Shown one piece after another: positions 1 to 8,347 of a DNA stretch of 64,000 bases (its first letter is position 1; each line of letters starts with the position of its first letter). This DNA comes from Extensimonas vulgaris (GTDB lineage: Bacteria > Pseudomonadota > Gammaproteobacteria > Burkholderiales > Burkholderiaceae_C). The translations under genes were made by a program, and so were the position numbers. The notes beneath the pieces were generated by a model, which was given only the letters and a program-made list of their open reading frames with translations, ran no database searches and was not told where the DNA came from. The stretch is taken from the NCBI RefSeq assembly GCF_003337425.1, contig NZ_QPJU01000003.1, positions 278,915 to 342,914 of the forward strand, given 5' to 3'.

Positions 1-840
1 GGTGCGCGCGTACGCCGATTCGATCTGGTGCTCGATCTGAAAGCGCGAGAACAGCGCGGCGTCGTCGCGGTAGCGCTTGACGCGGCCCGCGTACTCGGGC
101 ATCACGTGCGCCATGAACTGCTGCGCCTGTTCGTAGATGTCGTCGGTGTCGATGAGGATTTCACCGATGTCGTGGCTGAAATAGTCGCGGATCGCGCGGA
201 TCACGAGGCTCGATTCCTGGTAGATCAGGAACGCACCCTTGCCGCCCTTGGCGGCGTTTTCGATCGCGCTCCAGAGCTTGAGCAGGTAGTTCAAGTCCCA
301 TTGCAGCTCGGCGGCGCTGCGGCCTATGCCGGCGGTGCGCGCGATGATGCTCATGCCCTTGGGGTATTCGAGCTGGTCCATCGCGTCTTTGAGCTCGGCG
401 CGGTCTTCGCCCTCGATGCGGCGCGACACGCCGCCGCCGCGCGGGTTGTTGGGCATGAGCACCACGTAGCGCCCGGCCAGGCTGATGAAGGTGGTGAGCG
501 CAGCGCCCTTGTTGCCGCGCTCTTCTTTTTCGACCTGCACCAGCAGCTCTTGGCCCTCTTTGATCACGTCGCTGATGCGCGCCTGGCTCACGGGCACGCC
601 TTCGGCGAAGTATTGGCGCGAGATTTCCTTGAACGGCAGGAAGCCGTGGCGCTCCTCGCCGTAATCGACGAAGCAGGCTTCGAGCGAGGGCTCGACGCGC
701 GTGACCACGGCTTTGTAGATGTTGCCCTTGCGCTGCTCGCGCCCTTCGATTTCGATTTCGTAGTCGAGCAGTTTCTGGCCATCGACGATCGCCAGGCGGC
801 GCTCTTCGGGCTGCGTGGCGTTGATGAGCATCCGTTTCAT
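1..840 (-). CDS. rne: Ribonuclease E, N-terminal part (runs off the left edge)
   Basis: Endoribonuclease that starts mRNA decay and matures rRNA and tRNA, normally membrane-associated as the degradosome scaffold. Only the first 280 residues are present; the catalytic DNase I-like aspartates, Zn-link and C-terminal scaffold lie outside the window. The start [10 protein letters not shown] is the family's conserved N-terminus. An S1 RNA-binding domain spans about residues 38-120 ([20 protein letters not shown], then [13 protein letters not shown]). The 5'-sensor region follows, with [16 protein letters not shown]. An AAGGA-like ribosome site precedes the ATG. It is transcribed divergently from rluC across a long leader, as in many proteobacteria where RNase E autoregulates through its leader. 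Confidence 0.97.
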   Translation of the reverse strand, partial: MKRMLINATQPEERRLAIVDGQKLLDYEIEIEGREQRKGNIYKAVVTRVEPSLEACFVDYGEERHGFLPFKEISRQYFAEGVPVSQARISDVIKEGQELLVQVEKEERGNKGAALTTFISLAGRYVVLMPNNPRGGGVSRRIEGEDRAELKDAMDQLEYPKGMSIIARTAGIGRSAAELQWDLNYLLKLWSAIENAAKGGKGAFLIYQESSLVIRAIRDYFSHDIGEILIDTDDIYEQAQQFMAHVMPEYAGRVKRYRDDAALFSRFQIEHQIESAYART

Positions 841-1509
841 GATGCGTGTCCTTCTTGTTGTCAGTGCGGACAGCGGCGTGCAGCAATGCGCTGCGTGGGG
901 CCGCTGCCCGCGGGGTTCCAATCAATGAATGCTCTGCACTTCAGAGCTGCAAATGCCTGGACTGACGCATCGAAACGGAAGAAATGGCCAAAGCAGCCGC
1001 CATCCCGCAGGCAGCAAGTGCTTGCGGCGGGTGGGGCAGGGACGGGTGGATGGGGCGAGCAGGCGGCGGAGGACGCACGGGTGCGCTATGTCAGTGGTAG
1101 CTGCCAGCGCAGGCTGCGCCTTGGCTTGGGCCACTTTTCGTTCCAAATACAGGGGCGTGGGCCGGTGCCAGAGCACGCGCCACAAGGCCATCAGCAACCA
1201 CATTGCTCGCTTTGATCCGCTGGCGCCTCGCAGGGGGCGATGGTGCCGGCTTGGGGATTCCAGGTTGGGTTTCGATTCGTCGGCCCGCAGCGTGCTGCGC
1301 GGGCCACTGCAGGCTGCATGGCCTGCGGATGTGCGCGCGACGCTCGCCGGCATCGACCTGCCTGCGCGCGGTGTTGGCAGGCTCGGCTAAACTCGATCCG
1401 AATCAACCACTCTGGACTTACGCAAACAAGGATGCAGCGAGGTTTTTGCCCTACGGCGAGTGCCTTGCATCATCCCGATTTGCGTAAGTCGCGCCACTTA
1501 CACACACAG
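841..1509 (-). other. Long rne leader / rne-rluC intergenic region
   Basis: This 669-bp stretch between the divergent rne and rluC starts has no convincing gene. A consensus -10 on the minus strand sits just beyond its rluC end, so most of it would be transcribed as an rne 5' leader of roughly 660 nt. A 77-bp palindromic element lies in it. Long leaders are the autoregulatory target of RNase E in enterobacteria; the same role here is inferred from position. Open frames crossing it are short and resemble no family I know. Confidence 0.5.
1414..1490. repeat. 77-bp inverted-repeat element, copy A
   Basis: Bounded by 12-bp inverted repeats GACTTACGCAAA and TTTGCGTAAGTC. It matches, in opposite orientation, the element at 12130-12207. 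Shared internal blocks include ACAAGGATGCA, TTTTGCC, GGCGAG and GCCTTGC. It encodes nothing. The size and terminal repeats suggest a non-autonomous MITE-like element; no transposase gene is in the window. Confidence 0.8.
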
Positions 1510-2613
1510 GTGAAACGAATTATAGGGGCCAAAGCGAAGGCGCCGGCGCCGGCCGCGCGCACGCCGGAGCGAGCGGGCGCAGCCGAGGCGCGCATGCTGC
1601 AGGTCGATGAGGAATCCTCGGGTCAGCGGCTCGACAATTTTCTGCTGCGCCAGCTCAAGGGCGTGCCCAAGACGCATGTCTATCGCATCATCCGCAGCGG
1701 CGAGGTGCGCGTGAACAAAGGCCGGGCGCGTGCCGACACGCGCGTGCAAGCGGGCGACTTGGTGCGCCTGCCGCCGGTGCGCGTGGCCGCGCGCGCCGCT
1801 GGCGTGGGAACCGACGGCGGGGTCGGCGGCGCTGCCGAAGCGCAGGCCGCGGCGCAGGTGCCGGCGCGCCAGTTTCCCATCCTGTTCGAAGACGAGTACC
1901 TGATCGCGCTCGACAAGCCCGCGGGCGTGGCCGTGCATGGCGGCAGCGGCGTGAGCTTTGGCGTGATAGAGCAATTGCGCCGTGCGCGGCCCGAGGCGCG
2001 CTTTCTGGAACTCGTGCACCGGCTCGACCGCGAGACCTCGGGCATCCTGCTCGTGGCCAAAAAACGCTCGGCGCTTACGCGGCTGCAAGACCAGTTCCGT
2101 AGCCGCGCCACGGGCAAGACCTATCTCGCGCTGGTCACCGGCGTGTGGCCCGCAAACCAGAAGGTGATCGACCTGCCGCTGCACAAATACCTGCTGCCGG
2201 GCACCCCGGGCCAGGCCGGGCAGGGCGGCAATGCCGGCGCGGGCGAGCGGCGCGTGCGCATCGCGCGTGCCGACGATCCACAGGGCCAGCGCGCGATCAC
2301 GCTCGTGCAGGTACGCCGCGTCCTGCCCGCGCGGCCGCAGCAGGGCCTGCCCGCGATGACGCTGCTCGAAGTGACCATCAAGACCGGGCGCACGCACCAG
2401 ATCCGCGTGCACCTCGCGAGCCAGGGCCACCCCATCGCCGGCGACGACAAATACGGCGACTTCGAGCTCAACAAGCGCCTCGCGCGGCGCGGGCTCAAGC
2501 GCATGTTCTTGCACGCCTGGCGTTTGGATTTCACCCACCCGGCCACGGACGCGCCCGTGCGTCTGCATGCCGAGCTGCCGCCCGAGCTGGCCGACTTTTT
2601 GCAAAGGGATTGA
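1510..2613 (+). CDS. rluC: 23S rRNA pseudouridine synthase RluC
   Basis: Isomerises uridines 955, 2504 and 2580 (E. coli numbering) of 23S rRNA. An N-terminal S4 RNA-binding domain (about residues 35-95, with RLDNFLLRQLKGVPKTHVYR) is followed by the RluA-family catalytic domain with HRLDRETSG, whose Asp173 is the nucleophile; GRTHQIRVHLASQGHPI is also conserved. An Ala/Gly-rich linker separates the domains, and a Gly-rich insertion lies near residue 240. The GTG start was chosen because the next in-frame ATG at 1594 removes only a poorly conserved leader; neither has a strong ribosome site. RluC divergent from rne is conserved in proteobacteria. Confidence 0.93.
   Translation: MKRIIGAKAKAPAPAARTPERAGAAEARMLQVDEESSGQRLDNFLLRQLKGVPKTHVYRIIRSGEVRVNKGRARADTRVQAGDLVRLPPVRVAARAAGVGTDGGVGGAAEAQAAAQVPARQFPILFEDEYLIALDKPAGVAVHGGSGVSFGVIEQLRRARPEARFLELVHRLDRETSGILLVAKKRSALTRLQDQFRSRATGKTYLALVTGVWPANQKVIDLPLHKYLLPGTPGQAGQGGNAGAGERRVRIARADDPQGQRAITLVQVRRVLPARPQQGLPAMTLLEVTIKTGRTHQIRVHLASQGHPIAGDDKYGDFELNKRLARRGLKRMFLHAWRLDFTHPATDAPVRLHAELPPELADFLQRD
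1519..1524 (-). promoter_or_regulatory. Candidate -10 box (TATAAT) for rne
   Basis: A perfect TATAAT reads on the minus strand towards rne. No good -35 is visible 16-18 bp upstream, so support rests on the -10 alone. It overlaps the first codons of rluC if that gene starts at the GTG at 1510. Confidence 0.4.
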
Positions 2614-2620
2614 TTTCGCC

Positions 2621-3310
2621 ATGTCTGCCACCACTCCCGTCCCCGCCGCCGAGCGCCCGCGCCGCTTTGACCTGATCGCCTTCGACTGGGACGGCACCCT
2701 GTTCGACTCCACCGCCATCATCGTGCGCTGCCTGCAGGAGGCCGTGCGCGACGTGGGCGGCAAAGTGCCGGCGCAGCAGGACGCCGCCTACGTGATCGGC
2801 ATGGGCCTGCCCGAAGCGCTCGCGCACCTCGTGCCCGACCTGCCGCCCGCGGCCTACCCCGAGCTGAACCGGCGCTACCGCTACCACTACGTGCGCCACC
2901 AGCACGACATCAGCCTGTTCGACGGCGTGCGGCCCATGCTCGAGCAGCTGCGCGCGCGCGGCCACTGGCTGGCCGTGGCCACGGGCAAGAGTCGCCGCGG
3001 GCTCGACGAGGCGCTGCAGGCCGCCGGGCTGCACGCGCTGTTCGACGCCACGCGCACCGCCGACGAAACCGCGGGCAAGCCGCACCCGCTGATGCTGCAC
3101 GAGCTCATGGCCGAGCTCGGCGCCGCGCCCGAGCGCGTGCTCATGGTCGGCGACACCACGCACGACCTGCAAATGGCGCAAAACGCAGGCTGCGCCGGCG
3201 TGGGCGTGGCCTACGGCGCGCACGACCCGCAAGCCTTCGCCACGCTGCAACCGCTGTACGTCGCGCCCTCGGTGGCGCATTTGCACGACTGGCTGCTGCA
3301 GTCGGCCTGA
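2621..3310 (+). CDS. HAD-superfamily hydrolase, phosphoglycolate phosphatase-like
   Basis: A 229-residue class IA HAD phosphatase. Motif I is FDWDGTLFDST, with Asp22 as nucleophile and Asp24 as acid/base. Motif II is the ATGKSR region, the conserved Lys lies in AGKPHP, and motif IV is MVGDTTHDLQMA. The helical cap follows motif I. This branch sits beside rluC in many betaproteobacteria and is often named Gph-like, but the substrate cannot be read from sequence. It starts 7 bp after the rluC stop and is followed closely by the Rieske gene, so the three are probably cotranscribed. Confidence 0.88.
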   Translation: MSATTPVPAAERPRRFDLIAFDWDGTLFDSTAIIVRCLQEAVRDVGGKVPAQQDAAYVIGMGLPEALAHLVPDLPPAAYPELNRRYRYHYVRHQHDISLFDGVRPMLEQLRARGHWLAVATGKSRRGLDEALQAAGLHALFDATRTADETAGKPHPLMLHELMAELGAAPERVLMVGDTTHDLQMAQNAGCAGVGVAYGAHDPQAFATLQPLYVAPSVAHLHDWLLQSA

Positions 3311-3324
3311 AGCGCGCCGCCCCC

Positions 3325-3708
3325 ATGAGTAGCGTACCTGCCGAGTCCATCGCCATCCCGCTGTGCCGCAGCAGCGAACTGCAAGAGCGTGGCCTGGCCG
3401 TGCCTTTCGACGTGGTCTACGGCGGCCAGACCTGCCGCGCCTTCGCGATCCGCTTCGAAGGCCAGGTGCACGCCTACCTGAACCGCTGCACGCACATCGC
3501 GATGGAGATGGACTACCAGCCCGACCGCTTTTTCGACGCGAGCGGCCAGTGGTTGCTGTGCGCCACGCACGGCGCCGCCTACGCGCCCGCAAGCGGCGCC
3601 TGCGCAGGCGGGCCGTGCCGCGGCGGGCTGGTGAAAATCGCCGTCTCCGAAGCAGACGGCGTGGTGCGCTGGCATACTGCCCACAATCTCCGTCCCGCCG
3701 AGTTCTGA
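3325..3708 (+). CDS. Small Rieske [2Fe-2S] protein
   Basis: A 127-residue stand-alone Rieske domain. The cluster ligands are C55-x-H57 (in NRCTHIAME) and C79-x2-H82 (in CATHGAAY), spaced as in NirD-like and dioxygenase-type ferredoxins. There is no signal peptide or membrane segment, so a soluble cytoplasmic electron carrier or regulatory subunit is likely. The partner is unknown. It lies between a HAD phosphatase and an SppA-like protease in a tight co-directional run (1 bp to the next start). Confidence 0.88.
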   Translation: MSSVPAESIAIPLCRSSELQERGLAVPFDVVYGGQTCRAFAIRFEGQVHAYLNRCTHIAMEMDYQPDRFFDASGQWLLCATHGAAYAPASGACAGGPCRGGLVKIAVSEADGVVRWHTAHNLRPAEF

Positions 3709-3709
3709 T

Positions 3710-4789
3710 ATGACCGACCCGATCGCTCCGCCCCCTCCGGAACCCCCCAAAAAATCTGAACCAAATATGCCTCCAACGCCCAATCCATGGGCGCAAGAAG
3801 CTCCTAAGACAGAAGCAAACGCGGCACCGCGCGGGGCGTCGTCCGAGACGCCGCCACAAGAGCCCGGCTGGGAGCGTTCCGTGCTCGAAAAACTTGCCTT
3901 CGCCACGCTCGAAGAGCAGCGCCGCGCGCGCCGCTGGAAGGTGTTTTTCCGCTTCGCCTGGCTGGCGGTGGTGCTGACCGTAGGCGCAGTCGTGCTGTAC
4001 GAAAACACGCCCGGCGCCGACGTTATCGCCCCGCACACCGCGCTCATCGAGATCAAAGGCGAAATCGCCGCCGACACGCCCGCCAACGCCGACGACATCG
4101 TCGACAGCATGCGCAGCGCTTTCGAAGACGCAGGCGCCAAAGCGCTCGTGCTGCGCATCGATTCACCGGGCGGCAGCCCCGTGCAGGCGGGCATCATCAA
4201 CGACGAAATCGTGCGCCTGCGCGCCAAATACCAAAAACCCGTGTACGTCGTCGTCGATGAGACCTGCGCCTCGGCTGCCTACTACATTGCCTCGGCCGCC
4301 GACGAAATCTACGTCGACAAAGCGAGCATCGTGGGCAGCATAGGCGTGCTCATGGACGGCTTCGGCTTCGTGGGTACGATGGAAAAGCTCGGTGTGGAAC
4401 GGCGCCTGCTCACCGCGGGCGAAAACAAGGGCTTTCTCGACCCTTTCAGCCCGCAGACCGAAAAACACCGCCAATACGCCCAGGCCATGCTCAACCAGAT
4501 CCACCAGCAGTTCATCAACGCGGTCAAAGCCGGCCGTGGCGACCGCCTCAAGCCCACGCCCGAGACTTTCAGCGGCCTGTTCTGGACTGGCCAGCAGGCC
4601 GTCGAAATGGGTCTTGCCGACCACTACGGCAACCTCGACTACGTCGCGCGCGAAGTCGTCAAGGCCGAGGACATCGTCGATTACACGCACCACGAAAACC
4701 TCGCCGAGCGTCTGGCCAAGAAGTTTGGCGCGGCGATAGGACGGGGCGGCGTCGCCGCTTTGCGTTCGGCACTGCCGGCGCTGCGCTGA
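3710..4789 (+). CDS. sppA: S49-family signal peptide peptidase, SppA-like
   Basis: Membrane-bound serine protease that cleaves leftover signal peptides. A Pro-rich cytoplasmic N-terminus (about residues 1-75) precedes one transmembrane helix (about 82-102, FRFAWLAVVLTVGAVVLY). The single S49 domain has DSPGGSPVQAG, the nucleophile Ser188 in CASAAYY and the probable general base Lys240 in GENKGFLDPF. Their 52-residue spacing equals that of the Ser-Lys dyad in Bacillus SppA. At 359 residues it is the short, single-domain form, not the doubled 67-kDa E. coli type. Confidence 0.92.
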   Translation: MTDPIAPPPPEPPKKSEPNMPPTPNPWAQEAPKTEANAAPRGASSETPPQEPGWERSVLEKLAFATLEEQRRARRWKVFFRFAWLAVVLTVGAVVLYENTPGADVIAPHTALIEIKGEIAADTPANADDIVDSMRSAFEDAGAKALVLRIDSPGGSPVQAGIINDEIVRLRAKYQKPVYVVVDETCASAAYYIASAADEIYVDKASIVGSIGVLMDGFGFVGTMEKLGVERRLLTAGENKGFLDPFSPQTEKHRQYAQAMLNQIHQQFINAVKAGRGDRLKPTPETFSGLFWTGQQAVEMGLADHYGNLDYVAREVVKAEDIVDYTHHENLAERLAKKFGAAIGRGGVAALRSALPALR

Positions 4790-4870
4790 CCGGCCAAGCG
4801 GCGCGCTGTGTGCGCGCCGCGCGCAGGTTTCGGGGTGCACATCCTTGGCAGCAGCGCTGCGAAATATTCT

Positions 4871-4930
4871 GCACAAATCGGCCGTAAGCCCTTGTGCAGC
4901 AAGCGCATGCAGCTATCGAAAACGCTTCAT
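4871..4930 (-). repeat. Interspersed Comamonadaceae-type repeat, intergenic copy
   Basis: Read on the minus strand it contains GATAGCTGCATGCGCTTG, then CACAAGGGCTTACGGCCGATT. The blocks AGCTGC, GCGCTTG and GGCC(G/A)ATTT recur in the other copies listed here. It lies between the convergent sppA and crotonase genes and is AT-richer than its surroundings. Confidence 0.65.
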
Positions 4931-4952
4931 CTTCAATGATTTGCGTGGATTA

Positions 4953-5732
4953 TCAGCTTGCGTCCAAGCTCCCGTGCCGCCCGGCCCCGCTGGCAAAACG
5001 TGCGGCGCCTTCTATACCTTCGGCCAACACCACGGGCGCGCCGCGTGCGCCCTCGGCGCGCAGCGCCTCCTCGAGCGGCAGGCTCCACTGCGCATACGCC
5101 GAGGCGCGGTCGATCAGCATGCACTGCTGCGGAAACGCGGCAATCTGCCGCGCGAGCTCCTGCGCCGCAGCCAGCGCGCCGCCCACGGGTGTGACGCGGT
5201 TGACCAGCCCCATCGCCAGCGCCTCTTGCGCCGAGCACGCACGCCCCGTGAGGATCAAATCCAGCGCGCGCCCCATGCCCACGATGCGCGGCAGGCGCAC
5301 GGTGCCGCCGTCGATCAGCGGCACGCCCCAGCGCCGGCAGAACACGCCCAGCGTCGCGTCCTCGTCGGCCACGCGCAGGTCGGCCAGCAGCGCAAGTTCC
5401 AGCCCGCCAGCCACTGCGTAGCCGTTGATCGCCGCGATCAGCGGTTTGCGCAACGCCATGCGCGACGGCCCCATGGGCCCGCTGCCGCTGCCGTCGGGCG
5501 TGACCTCGTTGCGCAGCTGCGCGTTGCCCATTGCGGCCAGATCGGCGCCGGCGCAAAAATGCCCGCCCGCTCCATGCAGCACGGCCACGCGCAAGTCGTC
5601 GTCTGCCTCGAAGCGCTCGAACGCCGCGTGCAAGGCCTGCGCCATCGGTCGGTGCACGGCGTTGCGCTTGTCGGGGCGGTGCAGCGTGATCGTGGCGATC
5701 GGTGCGGTGGCTTCGAAGAGGACGTCGGGCAT
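4953..5732 (-). CDS. Enoyl-CoA hydratase/isomerase (crotonase) family protein
   Basis: A 259-residue crotonase. HGAGGHFCAGADLAAM forms the first half of the CoA pocket and oxyanion hole; NGYAVAGGLELALLADLRVA carries the other oxyanion glycine and the Glu aligned with Glu144 of rat mitochondrial hydratase. The second catalytic Glu (Glu164 in that enzyme) appears replaced in GVFCRRWGVPLIDGG, so simple hydratase activity is doubtful and the substrate unknown. The start is the ATG with AGGAA upstream rather than an in-frame ATG 42 bp earlier. It splits the usual sppA-methylase-maf run and has a repeat copy downstream, so it may be an insertion. Confidence 0.85.
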   Translation of the reverse strand: MPDVLFEATAPIATITLHRPDKRNAVHRPMAQALHAAFERFEADDDLRVAVLHGAGGHFCAGADLAAMGNAQLRNEVTPDGSGSGPMGPSRMALRKPLIAAINGYAVAGGLELALLADLRVADEDATLGVFCRRWGVPLIDGGTVRLPRIVGMGRALDLILTGRACSAQEALAMGLVNRVTPVGGALAAAQELARQIAAFPQQCMLIDRASAYAQWSLPLEEALRAEGARGAPVVLAEGIEGAARFASGAGRHGSLDAS

Positions 5733-5806
5733 GGGAATTTCCTCGTGACGGGATGAAGGAGTCGGCTGTGGCATAGGAGCGTTGCAGCGTGCGCACGCTT
5801 GCGAGC

Positions 5807-6634
5807 TCAGCCTCCGATGCCAAAAACCGCCGGTGTGCGCGGCTCGGGCGGGTTCGGGTCGCGGCGCCAGTCGGCCACGGTTTTGCAGGCGATGCGCGCT
5901 TCGGGCAGCGTCAGGCCGCTCGCGAGCGCCAGGCGCGTGCGCGGGTGCAGGGTTTGCAACAGCGCTTGCCAGAGCGCGGCGTTACGGTACGGCGTTTCGA
6001 TGAACAGCTGGGTCTGCCCGCTGTGCAGGGCCGTGGCTTCGAGGGCGCGGATGCGCTGGGCGCGCGCGCTCGCGTCCTGCGGCAGGTAGCCCGTGAAGGC
6101 GAAGTTCTGCCCGTTCAGGCCGCTGGCCGCGAGCGCGAGCATGAGCGAGACGGGGCCCACCAGCGGGCACACCGACACGCCCAGCGCATGCGCGGCGCGC
6201 ACCACCGAACTGCCGGGGTCGGCCACGGCGGGCATGCCGGCTTCGCTGACCAGTCCCACGTCGTGCCCGGCGAGCGCGGGCGCGAGCAGCGCGCGCGCAT
6301 CGAAGGCGGCCATGCCCTGCGCGCCGTGGTCGCCCTTTTTGTGCACGGCGCGCGGCAGCTCGGTGATGTGCTGCTGCTGCAGCGGCGCTGCCAAAGGGTA
6401 GAGCGCAGCGACGCGCGCAAGGTAGGCGCGCGTGCTCTTGGCGTTTTCGCACACCCAGTGCGTGAGGCGCGCGGCCACCTGCAGCGTGCCCGCGGGCAGC
6501 ACGCTTTCGAGCGGCACCGGGCGCGCGCAGCCGAAGTCGAGCGGCGCGGGTACAAGGTACAGCGTGCCCGGCGCAGTTCGTGCAGATTCGGCAAAGGTGT
6601 CGGCGTCGGGCGCGCGGCTGCTGGGGGCGTTCAT
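5807..6634 (-). CDS. RsmI-like SAM-dependent methyltransferase (tetrapyrrole methylase fold)
   Basis: A 275-residue member of the TP-methylase superfamily, related to RsmI (16S rRNA C1402 2'-O-methyltransferase). SEAGMPAVADPGSSVV matches the RsmI SAM-binding signature, and LVGPVSLMLALAASGLNGQ and FTGYLP are further family blocks. It is a divergent paralogue group that commonly sits beside maf, so an RNA target is inferred rather than shown. Its start overlaps the maf stop by 4 bp (ATGA), indicating translational coupling. Confidence 0.85.
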   Translation of the reverse strand: MNAPSSRAPDADTFAESARTAPGTLYLVPAPLDFGCARPVPLESVLPAGTLQVAARLTHWVCENAKSTRAYLARVAALYPLAAPLQQQHITELPRAVHKKGDHGAQGMAAFDARALLAPALAGHDVGLVSEAGMPAVADPGSSVVRAAHALGVSVCPLVGPVSLMLALAASGLNGQNFAFTGYLPQDASARAQRIRALEATALHSGQTQLFIETPYRNAALWQALLQTLHPRTRLALASGLTLPEARIACKTVADWRRDPNPPEPRTPAVFGIGG

Positions 6635-7230
6635 GGCAGCGTGAGCCCGGCGGCGCGCAGCAGGCGGCAGGTGTGGATCAGCGGTAGGCCCACGAGCGCC
6701 GTGGGGTCGTCGCTCACGATGGCGTCGAGCAGCGCGATGCCCAGCCCTTCGCTCTTGGCACTGCCCGCGCAGTCGTAGGGCTGCTCGGCGCGCAGGTAGC
6801 GCTCGATTTCATCGTCCGAAAGCATGCGAAAGCGCACCTCCACGGTCGCGAGTTCGGTCTGCGCAAAACCCGTCGCGGCGCAGACCACGGCCACGGCGGT
6901 TTGGAACAGCACCGTGCGCCCGCGCATGCGGCGCAGCTGCGCCACGGCGCGCTCGTGCGTGCCGGGCTTGCCCAGCGGCTGCCCGGCCAGGTCGGCGACC
7001 TGGTCTGAGCCTATGACCAGCGCCTGCGGGTGTTGTGCGGCCACGGCCTGCGCCTTGGCGTGCGCCAGGCGCAGCGCCAGCGCGCGCGGCGCCTCATCGG
7101 GCTGCGGCGTTTCATCGACTTCGGGGGCGGATACCGTGAAGGGGACGCGCAGCCGCGCGAGCAATTCGCGCCGATAGCGCGAGGTGGAGCCCAGGATCAA
7201 TGGGCGTTGTGCGGCAAGGGAGGCAGGCAT
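6631..7230 (-). CDS. maf: Maf-family nucleotide pyrophosphatase, YceF type
   Basis: House-cleaning hydrolase of modified nucleoside triphosphates; the YceF subgroup prefers 7-methyl-GTP. The signature starts LILGSTSRYRRELLARL, then PEVDE and GSDQVAD, the last marking the YceF branch. The length of 199 residues is typical. The start is the second in-frame Met (MPASLAAQ), since upstream residues run into the divergent yceD promoter. It is paired with the RsmI-like gene and divergent from yceD across only 26 bp. Confidence 0.92.
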   Translation of the reverse strand: MPASLAAQRPLILGSTSRYRRELLARLRVPFTVSAPEVDETPQPDEAPRALALRLAHAKAQAVAAQHPQALVIGSDQVADLAGQPLGKPGTHERAVAQLRRMRGRTVLFQTAVAVVCAATGFAQTELATVEVRFRMLSDDEIERYLRAEQPYDCAGSAKSEGLGIALLDAIVSDDPTALVGLPLIHTCRLLRAAGLTLP

Positions 7231-7256
7231 GGGCGCGATTCTCTTACACTGCCGCG

Positions 7257-7847
7257 ATGGAAAAGCCAAAGACCAAGCCAATGGACAAGGAGGGCGAGAA
7301 AACGTTTTCCGCCGACCGCCTCGACGTGTGGGCCTTCGCCCAGGCCGGGGGGCAGCTCGCGGGGCGTGATCAACTCCCGAAATATGAGCGCCTCACGCTT
7401 GATACACAAGGGCTGCGCCCCGATTTGTTCGTAGATTGGCAAGCCGAAGGCAGCGTGCGCAAGGCCGCGCTGGGTGGCGTGGCGCAGGCGTGGCTGCAGC
7501 TGCGCGTGCACGCCACGGTGCCCCTGCTGTGCCAGCGCTGCCTCACGCCCGTCGATGTGCCGCTCGTCGTGGAGCGTGCATTTCGCTTCGTCGCCGACGA
7601 GGCCACGGCTGAAGCGCTCGACGAGGGCTGCGAGGAAGACCTGCTCGTGCTGAGCCGCAGCTTCGACCTGCGTGCCCTGATCGAGGACGAATTGATCCTC
7701 GCGCTGCCGCTCGTACCGATGCACGATCGCTGCCCGGTGGCCGTCCCCATGGCCAGCAGCGACCCGGACTTCGACGCCGCCGGCGCCGACAAGCCGCACC
7801 CTTTTGCCGCGCTGGCCGGTTTGCGCAAAGACCAACACGGCAAATGA
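7257..7847 (+). CDS. yceD: YceD/DUF177 family protein (23S rRNA accumulation protein)
   Basis: A 196-residue DUF177 protein; YceD of E. coli is linked to 23S rRNA accumulation. The conserved LCQRCLTPVDV cysteine pair is present, followed by the acidic EEDLLVLS region and a C-terminal KPHPFAALAGLRK, matching the family's NPFA-LKDLK ending. It is upstream of rpmF as in most bacteria. A TACACT -10-like sequence ends 6 bp before the ATG, so the mRNA may be leaderless. Residues near 42-58 are encoded by sequence resembling the interspersed repeat. Confidence 0.92.
   Translation: MEKPKTKPMDKEGEKTFSADRLDVWAFAQAGGQLAGRDQLPKYERLTLDTQGLRPDLFVDWQAEGSVRKAALGGVAQAWLQLRVHATVPLLCQRCLTPVDVPLVVERAFRFVADEATAEALDEGCEEDLLVLSRSFDLRALIEDELILALPLVPMHDRCPVAVPMASSDPDFDAAGADKPHPFAALAGLRKDQHGK
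7381..7430 (+). repeat. Possible in-frame interspersed repeat copy inside yceD
   Basis: CACAAGGGCT and CCGATTTGT are shared at matching spacing with the copy at 4871-4930, and CGCTTG also aligns. It encodes part of LTLDTQGLRPDLFV. From memory, homologous YceD proteins have similar length here, so this may be diverged or coincidental. Confidence 0.4.
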
Positions 7848-7865
7848 CCGTGGCGCCAAGGCAGT

Positions 7866-7871
7866 TATAAT
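7866..7871 (+). promoter_or_regulatory. -10 box (TATAAT) upstream of rpmF
   Basis: A perfect TATAAT directly after yceD would give an rpmF leader of about 185 nt, with no open frame or clear terminator hairpin. The -35 is poor. Transcription would serve rpmF and, past a terminator, the fab genes. Confidence 0.5.
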
Positions 7872-8062
7872 CGCCGGCTTCGCGCGGATTTTCTTTGGCT
7901 TTTGACCATCGAATGCAAGCGGATGAGGTCGCTGGCGCTTGCGCAGTGCCTGAATCTCCGCTTGGCGCGCGCTTTGCGGATGTCCGGCTGCATCAGGAAC
8001 CCGATGAGGAACAGATCGGCTGACCGCATTTTTACCAACCCTGTTCCAGACCAGGAGCCACC

Positions 8063-8245
8063 ATGGCCGTTCAGCAAAACAAAAAATCCCCTTCCAAGCG
8101 CGGCATGCACCGCTCGCATAACGCCTTGAGCGTGCCGGGCATCGCCGTCGAGCCCACCACGGGCGAGACCCATCTGCGCCACCACATCAGCCCCAACGGT
8201 TTCTACCGCGGGCGCCAGGTGCTCAAGAACAAGTCCGAACTCTGA
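8063..8245 (+). CDS. rpmF: 50S ribosomal protein L32
   Basis: A 60-residue ribosomal protein with the L32 opening [19 protein letters not shown] and the NALSVPG and HLRHHISP blocks. The zinc-binding cysteines of some L32 proteins are absent, as in most proteobacterial forms. An AGGAGCC ribosome site lies 5 bp upstream. The yceD-rpmF-plsX order is conserved. Confidence 0.97.
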   Translation: MAVQQNKKSPSKRGMHRSHNALSVPGIAVEPTTGETHLRHHISPNGFYRGRQVLKNKSEL

Positions 8246-8264
8246 TTTTTGTTTTCGGCGCAAG

Positions 8265-8300
8265 GCCCGTTGCTACTCTTGATGTAGCGCGGGCTTTTTT
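8265..8300 (+). terminator. Rho-independent terminator after rpmF
   Basis: A GCCCGTTGCTAC arm and a GTAGCGCGGGC arm pair with one bulge around a 6-nt loop, followed by six T. It lies between rpmF and plsX, so it probably attenuates read-through from the ribosomal-protein promoter into the fatty-acid genes. Confidence 0.75.
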
Positions 8301-8347
8301 GTGAACTTTTCCTTTTCTGGCCTGTGTGCGGGCCGCAGCGGATTTTC

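Noticed and set aside
1240..1509. N-terminal extension of RluC by 90 codons
   Set aside because: It runs through the 77-bp repeat and unconserved sequence; the S4 domain is complete from the later start.
7872..8062. Riboswitch or autoregulatory structure in the rpmF leader
   Set aside because: No recognisable motif or strong stem; length alone is not enough.
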